Part shown: positions 55,483-64,000 of the stretch, in pieces
How positions within the stretch are numbered: position 1 is the stretch's first letter
Layout: the number at the start of each line of letters is the position of its first letter
Assembly (NCBI GenBank): GCA_947591315.1
Contig: CANQDD010000002.1
Location: forward strand, 1-64,000
DNA: 64,000 nucleotides
Direction: 5' to 3'
Origin: an uncultured Clostridia bacterium
GTDB lineage: Bacteria > Bacillota > Clostridia > UBA1381
Made by a program: the position numbers and the translations under genes
Notes under the pieces: model-generated
The model's database searches: none
What the model was told of the DNA's origin: nothing
The model's input: only the letters and a program-made list of their open reading frames with translations

Positions 55483-57633
55483 TTACCTCTCCTTATTCAG
55501 CACGTACCAGGCCTGTCCGAGGGCGATTCCCCCGTCGTTGGTCGGCACCTGCTCGTTTATATACACATTAAATCCCCTCTCGGCAAGACCGTTCACACAA
55601 AGCTCGGTGAATATTCCGTTTGCGAAAACGCCGCCCGAAAGAATTATATTTTTCTCGTTTTGATTTGCCGCGAAATCCATAACCGCGTTCGCAACGGCAT
55701 GATGAAATCCGAGCGCGAGCGAACCAATGTCCGCGCCGCTTTTTACCGCGCCGTGTATCCCGCATATAAGGCTTGACGTCTGCCACCTGCCGTCAACCAT
55801 CGGCAGCGTCAGCGGATACGGCTCGATCGCTTTTCGCGCCGCGCTTTCAAGCATTATCGCGCATTCGCCCTCGTAGCTGTTGTATGCGCGTATGCCGAGC
55901 ATAGCCGACACCGCGTCGAAAAGTCTGCCCATACTCGACGATTTCACGGTGTTAATATTGTTTTCAACCGCGGCTTTTATAACCGCGCCGTTTTCCGACA
56001 CGGGGTCAAGCCCCGCCGATATAAGATAACAGTCGAGCGTTGTCCGCGCGTCGCGCGCGCTTTCGTCGCCGCCTGTAAGAGCGGTGTATTCGAGCGACGC
56101 AATCCGCGTAAAACCGCCGTCATAGCGTATGACCTCGCCGCCCCAAACGTTGCCGTCGCCGCCGTAGCCCGTGCCGTCAAACACAAACCCCACAGCCGTG
56201 CCGTTTAGCCTGTGTTCCGCCATTACGGACGCCATGTGCGCGAAGTGGTGCAAAAGCGTCTCGCCCTCCGCTTCGCCCGCGCTCAGATACATCGGGTGCG
56301 CGTCCTTTACCGTAACGTCAGGCGTAAAGTTCAGCAGCCGCGACAGGCGCGGTATATTGCTTTTCCACGCGCGGTACGCGTCGTCGTTTTCGAGGTCGCC
56401 GAAATACTGGCTCATATACGCCGCGCCGCCCTTCGCGCAGCAAAACGTGGCTTTTAGGTCGCCGCCCAGCGCGAGCACCGACTTGTCCGACCCCGCGTCA
56501 ATCGTAATCGGCAGCGGCACATATCCGCGCGCGCGGCGTATCATCTGCACGCGTCCGCATATCACGCGGCACACCGAGTCGTCGAGCGGTGTCAGTATGC
56601 GGCGGTTGTGACTAAGCACCTCAAAACCACCCACATTTTCACGCAGTCTTATAATATCCCCGTTCTCCGTTATTATCGGCTCACCCGACACGTTTGCGCT
56701 CGTCATAACAAGCGCGCCGCACATTTTTGTGAGATAGTCCTGCACGGGGTTGCACGGCAGAAACGCGCCGATATAATCGCTCCCGCCGCACACCGACAGC
56801 GCGAGATCCTTTTTCTTCCTTAAAAGCACGATCGGTCTCGCGGCAGACAAAAGCGTCCTCTTTTCAATTTCGTTCACCTCGGCGTACTCCGATATTTCGT
56901 CCAAAGAGTGAAACATCACTGCGAACGGCTTAGCCGTGCGCTGCTTTATTTCACGAAGTCTTTTCGCCGCGTTTTCGTTGTCGGCGCGGCACGCGAAATG
57001 GTAGCCGCCGATGTCCTTTACCGCCACTATTCCGCCGCTTCGGAGCGTATTAACAGCCCCGTCCAATGGGTCACCGCCGACAGTATATGAAAGGACAGGA
57101 CCGCACGAGTTACACGCTATCGTCTGCGCGTGGCAGCGAATGTCGTTTATGTCGCGGTACTCCTTTTCGCACTCGCCGCACATTTCAAAATCGGTCATCG
57201 TGATGCTTTCGCGGTCATAAGGGAGCGACTGTTGTATGCTGTAGCGCGGCCCGCACCGCACGCAGCTTATAAACGGGTGCTTAAAGCGTCTGTTACGCGA
57301 GTCGTAAAACTCGTCGATGCAGCCTTGACACGTTGCAATGTCGGGCGTGAGCAGCGGTAGCGTTTTGTTTTCCTCGCCGCTCGGCGCGATTGTAAATTCC
57401 GTAAAATCCGCGCGCGGTATATCCTCCTCCGCGCACGACGTTATAACCGCCTGCGGGAGCGACTTTACCTCGCTTATAAACTCGCTTACCCTATCCCCCT
57501 CCGCCGCGATTTCAACAACGCCGCCGAGGTTTTTCACGTAACCGCGCACGCCGTGTTTTTCCGCCGCGCGCTTTACGTCGGGTCTGAAGCCGATACCCTG
57601 AGCCAGACCCGTTATAATATATTTCTTCGTCAT
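55483..57633 (-). CDS. hypF: Carbamoyltransferase HypF
   Basis: A 716-residue enzyme that uses carbamoyl phosphate and ATP to load HypE. Domains are an acylphosphatase-like part (GLAQGIGFRPDVKRAAEKHG), zinc fingers with CQGC, CVRCGP, CGEC and CNSCGP (about 110-185), a YrdC-like domain (about 195-370; VAVKDIGGYHFACRA) and a Kae1-like C-terminal domain with FVFDGTGYGGDGNVWGGE and LSGGVFANG. It is slightly shorter than enterobacterial HypF but complete. It lies 51 bases after echF in the same direction. Confidence 0.96.
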   Translation of the reverse strand: MTKKYIITGLAQGIGFRPDVKRAAEKHGVRGYVKNLGGVVEIAAEGDRVSEFISEVKSLPQAVITSCAEEDIPRADFTEFTIAPSGEENKTLPLLTPDIATCQGCIDEFYDSRNRRFKHPFISCVRCGPRYSIQQSLPYDRESITMTDFEMCGECEKEYRDINDIRCHAQTIACNSCGPVLSYTVGGDPLDGAVNTLRSGGIVAVKDIGGYHFACRADNENAAKRLREIKQRTAKPFAVMFHSLDEISEYAEVNEIEKRTLLSAARPIVLLRKKKDLALSVCGGSDYIGAFLPCNPVQDYLTKMCGALVMTSANVSGEPIITENGDIIRLRENVGGFEVLSHNRRILTPLDDSVCRVICGRVQMIRRARGYVPLPITIDAGSDKSVLALGGDLKATFCCAKGGAAYMSQYFGDLENDDAYRAWKSNIPRLSRLLNFTPDVTVKDAHPMYLSAGEAEGETLLHHFAHMASVMAEHRLNGTAVGFVFDGTGYGGDGNVWGGEVIRYDGGFTRIASLEYTALTGGDESARDARTTLDCYLISAGLDPVSENGAVIKAAVENNINTVKSSSMGRLFDAVSAMLGIRAYNSYEGECAIMLESAARKAIEPYPLTLPMVDGRWQTSSLICGIHGAVKSGADIGSLALGFHHAVANAVMDFAANQNEKNIILSGGVFANGIFTELCVNGLAERGFNVYINEQVPTNDGGIALGQAWYVLNKER

Positions 57634-57684
57634 TATTCCGATATAAAGTCAAGGGGCTGTATCGCTACAACCCCTATGTTTGCA

Positions 57685-58131
57685 TTATTCTTCCGCTTTT
57701 GCCGCAGCCGCAGCCTTTTTCGCCGCAGCCGCCTTCTTCATTGCCTCGATCTGTTCGGGTGTGAATTTAGGCTTTTCGGGCGCGGCGGGAGGCTCGCTGT
57801 GCAGCGTTACGACCGTCTTTGTTGCCGACGGCTCGCTGTAGTGAGTGTCCATTTTAAGACAGTTTTTCGGGCAGTTGTTCACGCAGTTTTCGCACTGCAC
57901 GCAGCCCATTCTGTCTATCGTCCACGTCCGTGCCGCGCGGTCAACCGTTATCGCGCCCGACGGGCACTTTCTCTGACACGAGCCGCAGAAAATACATTGG
58001 TCAATATCGTTCTGCACGCTGCCCCTCGAACGTTCGGGGTACTCGCGCGGAACGACCGGATAATTCTGTGTTGCCGGCTTGGAAAAGAGGTTCCTCAAAG
58101 CCAAGCCCGTAAATTTCATTAAACCTGCCAT
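57685..58131 (-). CDS. echF: Ech hydrogenase ferredoxin-like subunit EchF
   Basis: A 148-residue subunit with two [4Fe-4S] motifs (CIFCGSCQRKCP near residue 46 and CVQCENCVNNCP near 77) that passes electrons from ferredoxin toward the small subunit, as NuoI does in complex I. After about residue 115 it carries a Lys/Ala tail, PKFTPEQIEAMKKAAAAKK and so on, which is shared with EchD and absent from classical EchF. It is the last ech gene, 13 bases after echE. Confidence 0.92.
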   Translation of the reverse strand: MAGLMKFTGLALRNLFSKPATQNYPVVPREYPERSRGSVQNDIDQCIFCGSCQRKCPSGAITVDRAARTWTIDRMGCVQCENCVNNCPKNCLKMDTHYSEPSATKTVVTLHSEPPAAPEKPKFTPEQIEAMKKAAAAKKAAAAAKAEE

Positions 58132-58144
58132 ATCCGTTACCTCC

Positions 58145-59224
58145 TTACCTTTCCGTGCAACTTATACACGGGTCTATCGTGAGTATCAGGAGCGGCACGT
58201 CCGCCAACTCGCAGCCCTTAAGCGTGTGCAGGAGCGGCGTGAGGTTCGTGAAGGTTGGCGTTCTTACTCTCACGCGGTCGAGGAACTTCGTTCCGTTCGC
58301 GCGGCAGTAATATATAGCCTCGCCTCTCGGCTGCTCAACGCGCATGAACGCCTCACCGTTCGGGTTGCCCTTTACGGCAACCGATATTTCGCCGTCGGGT
58401 ATCTTGTTTACCGCCTGACGAATAATGTGGAATGACTGGAAAATCTCCTGTATTCTCACGTCGCAGCGCGCGTAGCAGTCGCACTCCTTGCTCGTTATAA
58501 TGTCGAAGTCAATGTCGCTGTAAGCGGCGTAGCCGAGAGTGCGCGTGTCTATCTTTATGCCGCTCGCTCTCATCATCGGTCCTGCCGCGCCGAGATATAC
58601 CGCGTCCTGCGGCGACAGCATACCGACGCCCTTAAGTCTTGACTGAACCGTATAATCGTTCAAAAATACGTTTGTGAGCTTTTTAAGCTCCTTTTCCATG
58701 CCGTCAAAATTCTTCACAAATTTTTGCAGCATTTCCTTCGGCATATCCTTTAACACGCCGCCAATCTTGTTTACCGAGAATATTACGCGTCCGCCCGTGC
58801 TTTCCTCGAACATATCGAGTATCTGCTCGCGCAGTCTCCACGTCTGATAAAACAGCGCCTCAAAGCCGAAAGCGTCCGCCAGAAGTCCGAGCCAGAGAAG
58901 GTGCGAATGAACGCGCGACATCTCCGCCCAGATAGTGCGGAGGTATTTCGCTCTGTCGGGGATCTCCGTGTCGAATATGCGCTCCATAGCCTCAACGTAA
59001 CCCATGCCGTGCATGAACGAGCATATACCGCACGTTCTCTCTATCACGTAAAGGTAATCGTTGAAGTCGCGCTTTTCGGCAAGCTGCTCAAGTCCGCGGT
59101 GAACGTAGCCTATCTTGGGGATAGCGTCAACGACCTTTTCGTCCTCAAGCACAAGGTCAAGGTGTATCGGTTCGGGCAGTACGGGGTGCTGCGGGCCGAA
59201 CGGTATGATTGTTCTGTTAGCCAT
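58145..59224 (-). CDS. echE: Ech hydrogenase [NiFe] large subunit EchE
   Basis: A 359-residue catalytic subunit (NuoD-like) with all four nickel-binding cysteines: Cys65 and Cys68 in ERTCGICSF, and Cys353 and Cys356 in DPCISCTER. The protein ends three residues after the last Cys, so no C-terminal peptide is left for a maturation protease. It is membrane-associated through EchA/B. It overlaps echD by 8 bases. Confidence 0.95.
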   Translation of the reverse strand: MANRTIIPFGPQHPVLPEPIHLDLVLEDEKVVDAIPKIGYVHRGLEQLAEKRDFNDYLYVIERTCGICSFMHGMGYVEAMERIFDTEIPDRAKYLRTIWAEMSRVHSHLLWLGLLADAFGFEALFYQTWRLREQILDMFEESTGGRVIFSVNKIGGVLKDMPKEMLQKFVKNFDGMEKELKKLTNVFLNDYTVQSRLKGVGMLSPQDAVYLGAAGPMMRASGIKIDTRTLGYAAYSDIDFDIITSKECDCYARCDVRIQEIFQSFHIIRQAVNKIPDGEISVAVKGNPNGEAFMRVEQPRGEAIYYCRANGTKFLDRVRVRTPTFTNLTPLLHTLKGCELADVPLLILTIDPCISCTER

Positions 59225-59693
59225 TGTCCTTGTCCTCCTTTGCTTGTTCCTCCGCCGCCTTTGCAGCGGCGGCTTTCTTCGCGGCTGCCGCCTTCTTCAT
59301 TTCCTCGATTTGTTCGGGAGTGAATTTCGGCGTGGCTTTCTTCTCCTCCGCCTTCTTCTTGAACGGCGTTACCTCGTCTATCGTGTACAGCTTATCCTTA
59401 TAGTTGAGCTTCATATGTCTTATCTGCACGCCGAAAAGCTCGCGCATCTCGTTCTCGTACAGCGACGCGGACTGGTATATGTCCGATATGCTCACTATTT
59501 CCTCGTCCGGCTTCAGCGGCACCTTGTACGTCAGGAAATGGTACATCTGCGCGAAGGAGTAGAGAAGGTCGTAGCCGTAATCGGTGTTTACGGCGCATAT
59601 CTGCACAAGTCTCGCGCCCTCGCTCTTTGCCTTAACCGCTTTGAGCGGGAGAAGGTCGGGGCTGAGGTCGATCAGTTCGTAATTCTCTCTCAT
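59217..59693 (-). CDS. echD: Ech hydrogenase subunit EchD (NuoC-like)
   Basis: A 158-residue subunit matching the 30-kDa complex I family: VNTDYGYDLLYSFAQMY, then SASLYENEMRELFGVQI. From about residue 118 it ends in PKFTPEQIEEMKKAAAAKK plus Ala/Lys and an acidic end, nearly the same tail as EchF. The tail is predicted helical. The gene overlaps echC by 4 bases and echE by 8. Confidence 0.9.
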   Translation of the reverse strand: MRENYELIDLSPDLLPLKAVKAKSEGARLVQICAVNTDYGYDLLYSFAQMYHFLTYKVPLKPDEEIVSISDIYQSASLYENEMRELFGVQIRHMKLNYKDKLYTIDEVTPFKKKAEEKKATPKFTPEQIEEMKKAAAAKKAAAAKAAEEQAKEDKDNG

Positions 59694-60136
59694 GCTTTCT
59701 CTCCCCTCTCTTTTTTATACTTCTTTCTCTTTTCTTCAAGCACCGCGACAGCCTTCACAACGCCGTCTATTATCGCGTTCGGTCTCGCGGCGCAGCCCGG
59801 AACGTACACGTCAACGGGAAGCACCTTGTCCACTCCGCCGATAATGTTGTAGCAGTCCTTGAACACGCCGCCGTTGCAGGCGCATATTCCGACAGCGCAC
59901 ACAACCTTCGGTTCGGGCATCTGCGAGTAAAGCTGCTCGACAACGGGCTTGTTCTGCGTGTTTATGCCGCCGGTTATGAGAAGTATGTCGGCGTGCTTCG
60001 GGTTACCGGTGTTCAGTACCCCAAACCGCTCCACATCGTAAACCGGCGTCAGGCAGGCGAGAACCTCTATATCGCAGCCGTTGCAGCTTGAACCGTCGTA
60101 ATGCAGCATCCACGGTGATTTTGAAACCTTTGCCAT
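59690..60136 (-). CDS. echC: Ech hydrogenase small subunit EchC (NuoB-like)
   Basis: A 148-residue small subunit carrying the proximal [4Fe-4S] cluster: SSCNGCDIE near residue 17, AVGICACNGG and VPGCAARPNAI. ATG 60136 follows GGGAGG; the open frame extends to 60214 without a ribosome site. It links EchF to EchE. Confidence 0.94.
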   Translation of the reverse strand: MAKVSKSPWMLHYDGSSCNGCDIEVLACLTPVYDVERFGVLNTGNPKHADILLITGGINTQNKPVVEQLYSQMPEPKVVCAVGICACNGGVFKDCYNIIGGVDKVLPVDVYVPGCAARPNAIIDGVVKAVAVLEEKRKKYKKERGEKA

Positions 60137-60153
60137 ATATAAGTCCTCCCTTC

Positions 60154-61032
60154 TTAACCGAACATCTGTAAGATGAATATGTTTATCGCGCCGAATATCA
60201 GCGTTACGACCCATGTCGTCTTAAACATCGTGTCCCACTTCACTCTCGCGCTCGTGTTGTCTATAAGCACTTCGAGGAAGAATGTGAGCGCTATCACACC
60301 GACCGTGAGCGGTATGCTCCACCACTCGGCGCAGAGCGTGAACATCGCCACAATGCCGTAAAGGAACACGTTCTCGTACCAGTGCGATATTTCGATTATC
60401 GCCATCATTCCGCCCGACAGCTCCGTCGTCACGCCCTTGACCATTTCCTGGTGCGCGTGATGCGACATCGAAATGTCGAACGGCGACTTTCTGAATTTAA
60501 TCGTGAGTATGAACAGGAAGCCGATAAATATGCCCGGAATATATACCACATTCGGTACAGGCATTGAGATGATCTCGCGTATCGTGAACGTTCCCTGTCC
60601 GAGAGCTGCCTCGGTCGCCGTGTAGAAGCCGACAGCCGTCAGAAGTATCATCGGCTCGTAGGAGAGCATTTGTATCATTTCACGGTTCGCGCCCATTACG
60701 GAGTACGGCGAATTCGTTGTCGTTGCTTCAAGCACAAGGAACATCGCAGCCGTCGTAAACACGAAGAATACGAGGAGTATGTTGCCTCCGGCGAAGAACA
60801 TTCCGCCCGTGAACACGATGAAGATTATGAAGCACCACGCGAACAGGTACTGCATGTTATTTATGAGAAGTATCTCCTTATTCAGGAGCTTTTTTACGTC
60901 ATAGAACGGCTGCAACAGCGGCGGCCCTATTCTGCCCTGCATACGGGCTGTAAGCTTTCTGTCAAGTCCTGCGAGCAGTCCGCCTACGAGCGGCGCAAGC
61001 AGCACATAACCCAAAACAAGTAAAAGTCTCAT
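60154..61032 (-). CDS. echB: Ech hydrogenase membrane subunit EchB (NuoH-like)
   Basis: A 292-residue membrane protein with about eight helices and the NuoH loops: GLDRKLTARMQGRIGPPLLQ near residue 24 and FRKSPFDISMSHHAHQEMV near 180. It connects the hydrogenase module to the ion pump. ATG 61032 overlaps the echA stop in TGATG; an upstream frame start at 61122 lies inside echA and is not used. Confidence 0.94.
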   Translation of the reverse strand: MRLLLVLGYVLLAPLVGGLLAGLDRKLTARMQGRIGPPLLQPFYDVKKLLNKEILLINNMQYLFAWCFIIFIVFTGGMFFAGGNILLVFFVFTTAAMFLVLEATTTNSPYSVMGANREMIQMLSYEPMILLTAVGFYTATEAALGQGTFTIREIISMPVPNVVYIPGIFIGFLFILTIKFRKSPFDISMSHHAHQEMVKGVTTELSGGMMAIIEISHWYENVFLYGIVAMFTLCAEWWSIPLTVGVIALTFFLEVLIDNTSARVKWDTMFKTTWVVTLIFGAINIFILQMFG

Positions 61033-62972
61033 CACAGCAAACCACCTCCGCTCACAGCGCTTATGACAAGTCCGGCGCATACTACCATTATGCCGACCGC
61101 GACAGCCACAACCGGTTTCCATATTTTATCCTCGCCAAAGTAGTCCGTTAAGTACCAGTTGGAGAGGAAGTTATACTTTATATGACCGAACGAGTCCTCA
61201 AATGTTCTGTTGTCGCCCTGGTTGATACCCGCCATATATTCGAGGTTCGGTGTTGACTTCGTGTGCTTTACGATTACTCTCGACAGGAACGGTATCACAA
61301 ATATCATAACGAGCATTACGACTACTATGATAAGATCCTCGGGCGTAAGCACCGAAACGTGCGCCACGCGGTAAACCTGCGCAATAACGGGCTCTACCAC
61401 TATCCTTGACAGGTACGGCAGCGACAGGCACAGCGCTATCATCATGAGCGCGTGTCCGATAAGCGAGAACCACTGCCCGGGCGAGGTCTTGTAATCGACC
61501 TTTGTCGAGTGCGCCTTGCAGGCGAGTATTTTCGCGAGCCACTTCGTCCAGTAGAGCATCGTCGTCGCGCTGCCGAAGGCTATGGACAGGATAAGTATTA
61601 TGTTGTGCGCGTCCACGAACGCCTTAAGCGCAGCCCATTTCGATATGAGCATACCGAACGGCGCAAGGAACATTCCCGCTATGCCTATCACCATGATAAA
61701 CGCCAACAGCGGCAGCGACATTATAAGTCCGTGCATATCCTCTATATCTCGGCTGCCGGTCGCGTTCTCTATCGCTCCGACCGCCTGGAACATCATTGAT
61801 TTCGATACCGCGTGGAATATGAGAAGCAATATCGCCGCCCATACGGTCTCCTCGGTCGCCACGCCCGTGCAGGCTACGATTAGTCCGAGGTTTGAAATCG
61901 TCGAGTACGCGAGTACCTTTTTGCCGTCGCTGACCGTTATCGCGAGCATACTCGCTATCAGGAACGTAAATCCGCCGATAAGCGCGACCATCATTCCGGG
62001 CGTCGTGTTATACAGCGCGGGCGACAGTCTTATAAGCAGGTAAACGCCCGCCTTTACCATTGTCGCGCTGTGCAATAGAGCCGACGTGGGCGTGGGCGCG
62101 ACCATTGCTCCCAACAGCCATTTTGAGAACGGAAGCTGCGCCGTTTTCGTGAGCGCCGCGAACGACAGAAGCAGTATCGGTATCACTATCGCGCTCTGAT
62201 CGACGTAATCAACGAGGTTCTGTATCGTTATAACGTTGAGCTTCGATATCGAGTACATTACGGCTATGCCGAACGCAAGTCCACCCAGAAGGTTCATCCA
62301 CAAGGCTCTGAAGGCGTTGTTCATAGCCTCCTTCGTGCGCGTGTAACCTATGAGCAGGAACGAGGCGACGCTCGTTACCTCCCAGAAGAAGTATATCCAC
62401 ATCAGGTTCGACGACGCGACAAGTCCGAACATCGCGCCGAGGAACACAAACAGCATCGGGAAAAAGAACGTGCGTCTGTCCTTAAATTCCGTGTGGTGGT
62501 TGTGGTAATCCTTCATGTAACCCACCGCGTATATACATATCAGCGAGCCGACAAGTCCTATAAGCAGGAACATTATAACGGTGAGCTGATCGCTGTAGAG
62601 GTTGTTCGTCTCTATATTTACTCTGCCCGACAGCTCGAACCACGCCATAAGTCCCGTTCCGACTACCGACAAAAACGGCGCGAAGAATTTTTTGTTTTTG
62701 ATTCCGAGAATGATTATCATAATCATCATCAGAACCTCCGCGCCGAGCATTATGCGGTCGATTATGTGAGTTTCCTCACCCGTCCACAGGTACAAAATAT
62801 GCTCGTAGCCTTCCATTTCGGTGAAGTGCCAGAAGGCAAACGCGACCGCAGCAGCCATGATAAGACCGCAGCTTGTGTAAACCACTACTTTTCTTACCGT
62901 ATTGTTTTTGACGCACGCTAAAATCGCGGCTGCCAGAAACGGAAACAGTATCAGAAAAACTATGTAATCCAC
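61032..62972 (-). CDS. echA: Ech hydrogenase ion-pumping subunit EchA (NuoL-like)
   Basis: A 646-residue antiporter-like membrane protein with about 16 helices, the first gene of the operon. Key residues are the Glu in FFWEVTSVASF and the Lys and His in LPFSKWLLGAMVAPTPTSALLHSATMVKAG-type helices. It couples reduced-ferredoxin oxidation and hydrogen release to proton or sodium export. GGAGATGAG precedes the ATG, and a good promoter stands 42 bases upstream. Confidence 0.95.
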   Translation of the reverse strand: MDYIVFLILFPFLAAAILACVKNNTVRKVVVYTSCGLIMAAAVAFAFWHFTEMEGYEHILYLWTGEETHIIDRIMLGAEVLMMIMIIILGIKNKKFFAPFLSVVGTGLMAWFELSGRVNIETNNLYSDQLTVIMFLLIGLVGSLICIYAVGYMKDYHNHHTEFKDRRTFFFPMLFVFLGAMFGLVASSNLMWIYFFWEVTSVASFLLIGYTRTKEAMNNAFRALWMNLLGGLAFGIAVMYSISKLNVITIQNLVDYVDQSAIVIPILLLSFAALTKTAQLPFSKWLLGAMVAPTPTSALLHSATMVKAGVYLLIRLSPALYNTTPGMMVALIGGFTFLIASMLAITVSDGKKVLAYSTISNLGLIVACTGVATEETVWAAILLLIFHAVSKSMMFQAVGAIENATGSRDIEDMHGLIMSLPLLAFIMVIGIAGMFLAPFGMLISKWAALKAFVDAHNIILILSIAFGSATTMLYWTKWLAKILACKAHSTKVDYKTSPGQWFSLIGHALMMIALCLSLPYLSRIVVEPVIAQVYRVAHVSVLTPEDLIIVVVMLVMIFVIPFLSRVIVKHTKSTPNLEYMAGINQGDNRTFEDSFGHIKYNFLSNWYLTDYFGEDKIWKPVVAVAVGIMVVCAGLVISAVSGGGLL

Positions 62973-63014
62973 ATTCTCATCTCCTGTTCATTGTATTTCT
63001 GCATATCATATATA

Positions 63015-63043
63015 ATTATACCACAAAAGTCATAATTTTTCAA
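63015..63043 (-). promoter_or_regulatory. Promoter of the ech-hyp run
   Basis: On the minus strand TTGAAA (63043-63038) and TATAAT (63020-63015) are 17 bases apart. No other strong promoter was found between echA and the GH106 gene. Confidence 0.8.
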
Positions 63044-63090
63044 GTTGTATACGCAATAAATCCACCGTTTTTTTGTGAGAAATTTAACGC

Positions 63091-63127
63091 AAAAAACGGC
63101 GTATGCTTTGTGACATACGCCGTTTTT
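63091..63127 (-). terminator. Terminator of the [FeFe]-hydrogenase-like gene
   Basis: AAAAACGGCGTATG and CATACGCCGTTTTT form a long stem with an eight-base loop, and the minus strand ends in TTTTTT. It lies 7 bases after the stop codon, so the ech operon downstream is separately transcribed. Confidence 0.9.
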
Positions 63128-63133
63128 AATTTC

Positions 63134-64000
63134 TTACGGTAAATCTATTTCTTCAAGGTGCTTCGCGGGGAGCTTTGTGGTCGAGTCTCTCACAAACTTT
63201 TTAACCGCCGCCGTACCCTTCGCAATCGGTATATTCGTACCCGCGCCGGCAACGCAGCCGCCCGGACAGCCCATTCCCTCGATGAGGCAGCCGTCCTTTT
63301 TGCCCGCCTTCGCGAGCATGAGCATCTTCTGACATTCGGACAGTCCCTCGACGTGCTCGATGTATACCTCCTCGTTGGGGTAATACTCGTTTATGCACTG
63401 CTCTATCGCGCCCGCGACACCGCCGGCTATGCCGTAGCCTCTGCCCGCGCCCGTCGCGTCGTGAACGGGTTCCTCCTTGTCGTAGGTGGCAAAGTCAATG
63501 CCCTTCGCGTCGAACATGGCGCTAAGCTCCTCGAACGTGATTACAAAGTCAACGTCGCTGCGCACCGTTCTGCGCGACGCTTCAAGCTTCTTTGCGGCGC
63601 ACGGTCCTATGAACACGACGCGCGCGTTCGGTCTGCGCTGCTTTATCGTTCTCGCCGTCGCTACCATAGGCGTAAGCGAGTTTGAAACGGTGTCGGCGAG
63701 GTCGTTTAAGGTGCGCTTCGCTATCATCGCCCACGCGGGACAGCAGGACGTTAAAAGGAACGGCAGTTCGCCCGTCTTTACCTTTTCGACGTAGTGGTGC
63801 GCCTCGGTTATCGCGCCTATGTCCGCGCCGAGCGCTACCTCGTAGACCTCCTTAAAGCCGAGGTCGAGAAGAGCGGCTTTTAATTTCCAAAGCCTTACGT
63901 CGTCGCCGAACTGTCCGACGATAGCCGGCGCGACCTCCGCGACAACCTCGTCGCCCTTTTTTATCGCGCGTATAAGCTGATATATCTGCGACTTGTCGGC
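63134..64000 (-). CDS. [FeFe]-hydrogenase-like large subunit (5' end outside window)
   Basis: The visible 288 residues are the C-terminal H-cluster part of an iron-only hydrogenase: L1 TSCCPAW, L2 FIGPCAAKK and L3 EGMGCPGGCVAGAG, all with their cysteines. The L1 (Ala for Gly) and L2 (GPCAAKK for PCTAKK) variants are unlike the main group A enzymes and suggest a group B-type enzyme; group assignment is tentative. N-terminal iron-sulfur domains would lie beyond base 64000. It is separated from ech by a terminator and the ech promoter. Confidence 0.88.
   Translation of the reverse strand, partial: ADKSQIYQLIRAIKKGDEVVAEVAPAIVGQFGDDVRLWKLKAALLDLGFKEVYEVALGADIGAITEAHHYVEKVKTGELPFLLTSCCPAWAMIAKRTLNDLADTVSNSLTPMVATARTIKQRRPNARVVFIGPCAAKKLEASRRTVRSDVDFVITFEELSAMFDAKGIDFATYDKEEPVHDATGAGRGYGIAGGVAGAIEQCINEYYPNEEVYIEHVEGLSECQKMLMLAKAGKKDGCLIEGMGCPGGCVAGAGTNIPIAKGTAAVKKFVRDSTTKLPAKHLEEIDLP

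Noticed and set aside
61033-61122. N-terminal extension of EchB to 61122
   Set aside because: It lies inside echA in another frame, is rich in Cys/Arg and has no ribosome site; ATG 61032 gives the normal NuoH-type start.

Overview
The window comes from an anaerobic, Gram-positive, Clostridia-type bacterium of the spore-forming lineage that degrades pectin. The evidence is a sporulation set (yqfC, yqfD, ylbJ, spoIIM, a DacF-like D,D-carboxypeptidase), S-layer-homology (SLH) surface proteins, a strict-anaerobe energy set (Ech-type [NiFe] hydrogenase, a [FeFe]-hydrogenase-like protein, bifunctional AdhE, class III fructose bisphosphatase) and purine-rich Shine-Dalgarno sites. I cannot name the species; a gut, rumen or digester pectinolytic Clostridium relative is an inference. 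No tRNA, rRNA, CRISPR array or insertion sequence was seen.

Layout. 1-3643 (minus): the conserved Firmicutes block yqfC-yqfD-phoH-ybeY-era; the KH end of era lies outside. 3727-10453: ylbJ, adenine deaminase, convergent adhE, and the amino-acid exporter pair azlC/azlD. 10454-10849: a gene-free stretch of stacked inverted repeats, one of which matches a repeat at 4834-4955. 10850-18995: fructose bisphosphatase, a rhamnogalacturonan acetylesterase-like esterase, an isolated small structured RNA, a GGDEF protein, an SLH-glucosaminidase and a carboxypeptidase. 19100-26990: a surface pair (GH26-like and SLH proteins) behind a promoter with an 11-G spacer, then xerD, spoIIM and a membrane-anchored alpha/alpha-barrel protein.

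27055-33714 (minus): the least explained region. A WYL-type regulator with a palindrome inside its promoter is followed by two beta-propeller-like paralogues whose first ~164 residues are identical at the DNA level, then a Ycf46-like AAA+ ATPase, then a protein with a PD-(D/E)XK-like nuclease signature joined to a glycine-rich membrane segment. The order and control resemble a defence or stress operon, but the function is inferred, not shown.

33915-53205: an oleate-hydratase-family flavoprotein; a LytTR two-component system divergent from two arabinan-degrading GH43 proteins; a PL11 rhamnogalacturonan lyase; a GH106-like rhamnosidase. Together these can cut the arabinan side chains and backbone of rhamnogalacturonan I. 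Interleaved are hypAB and, from 62972 down to 50146, one long co-directional run echABCDEF-hypFCDE-GH106, which carries the energy-converting hydrogenase with its maturation factors. The window ends inside a [FeFe]-hydrogenase-like gene.

A 12-base word, GGGGACACTAAA, recurs in hypE, hypD, the ade/adhE junction hairpin and the last codons of adhE, read in all three frames. It looks like a spreading short repeat tolerated in coding DNA.
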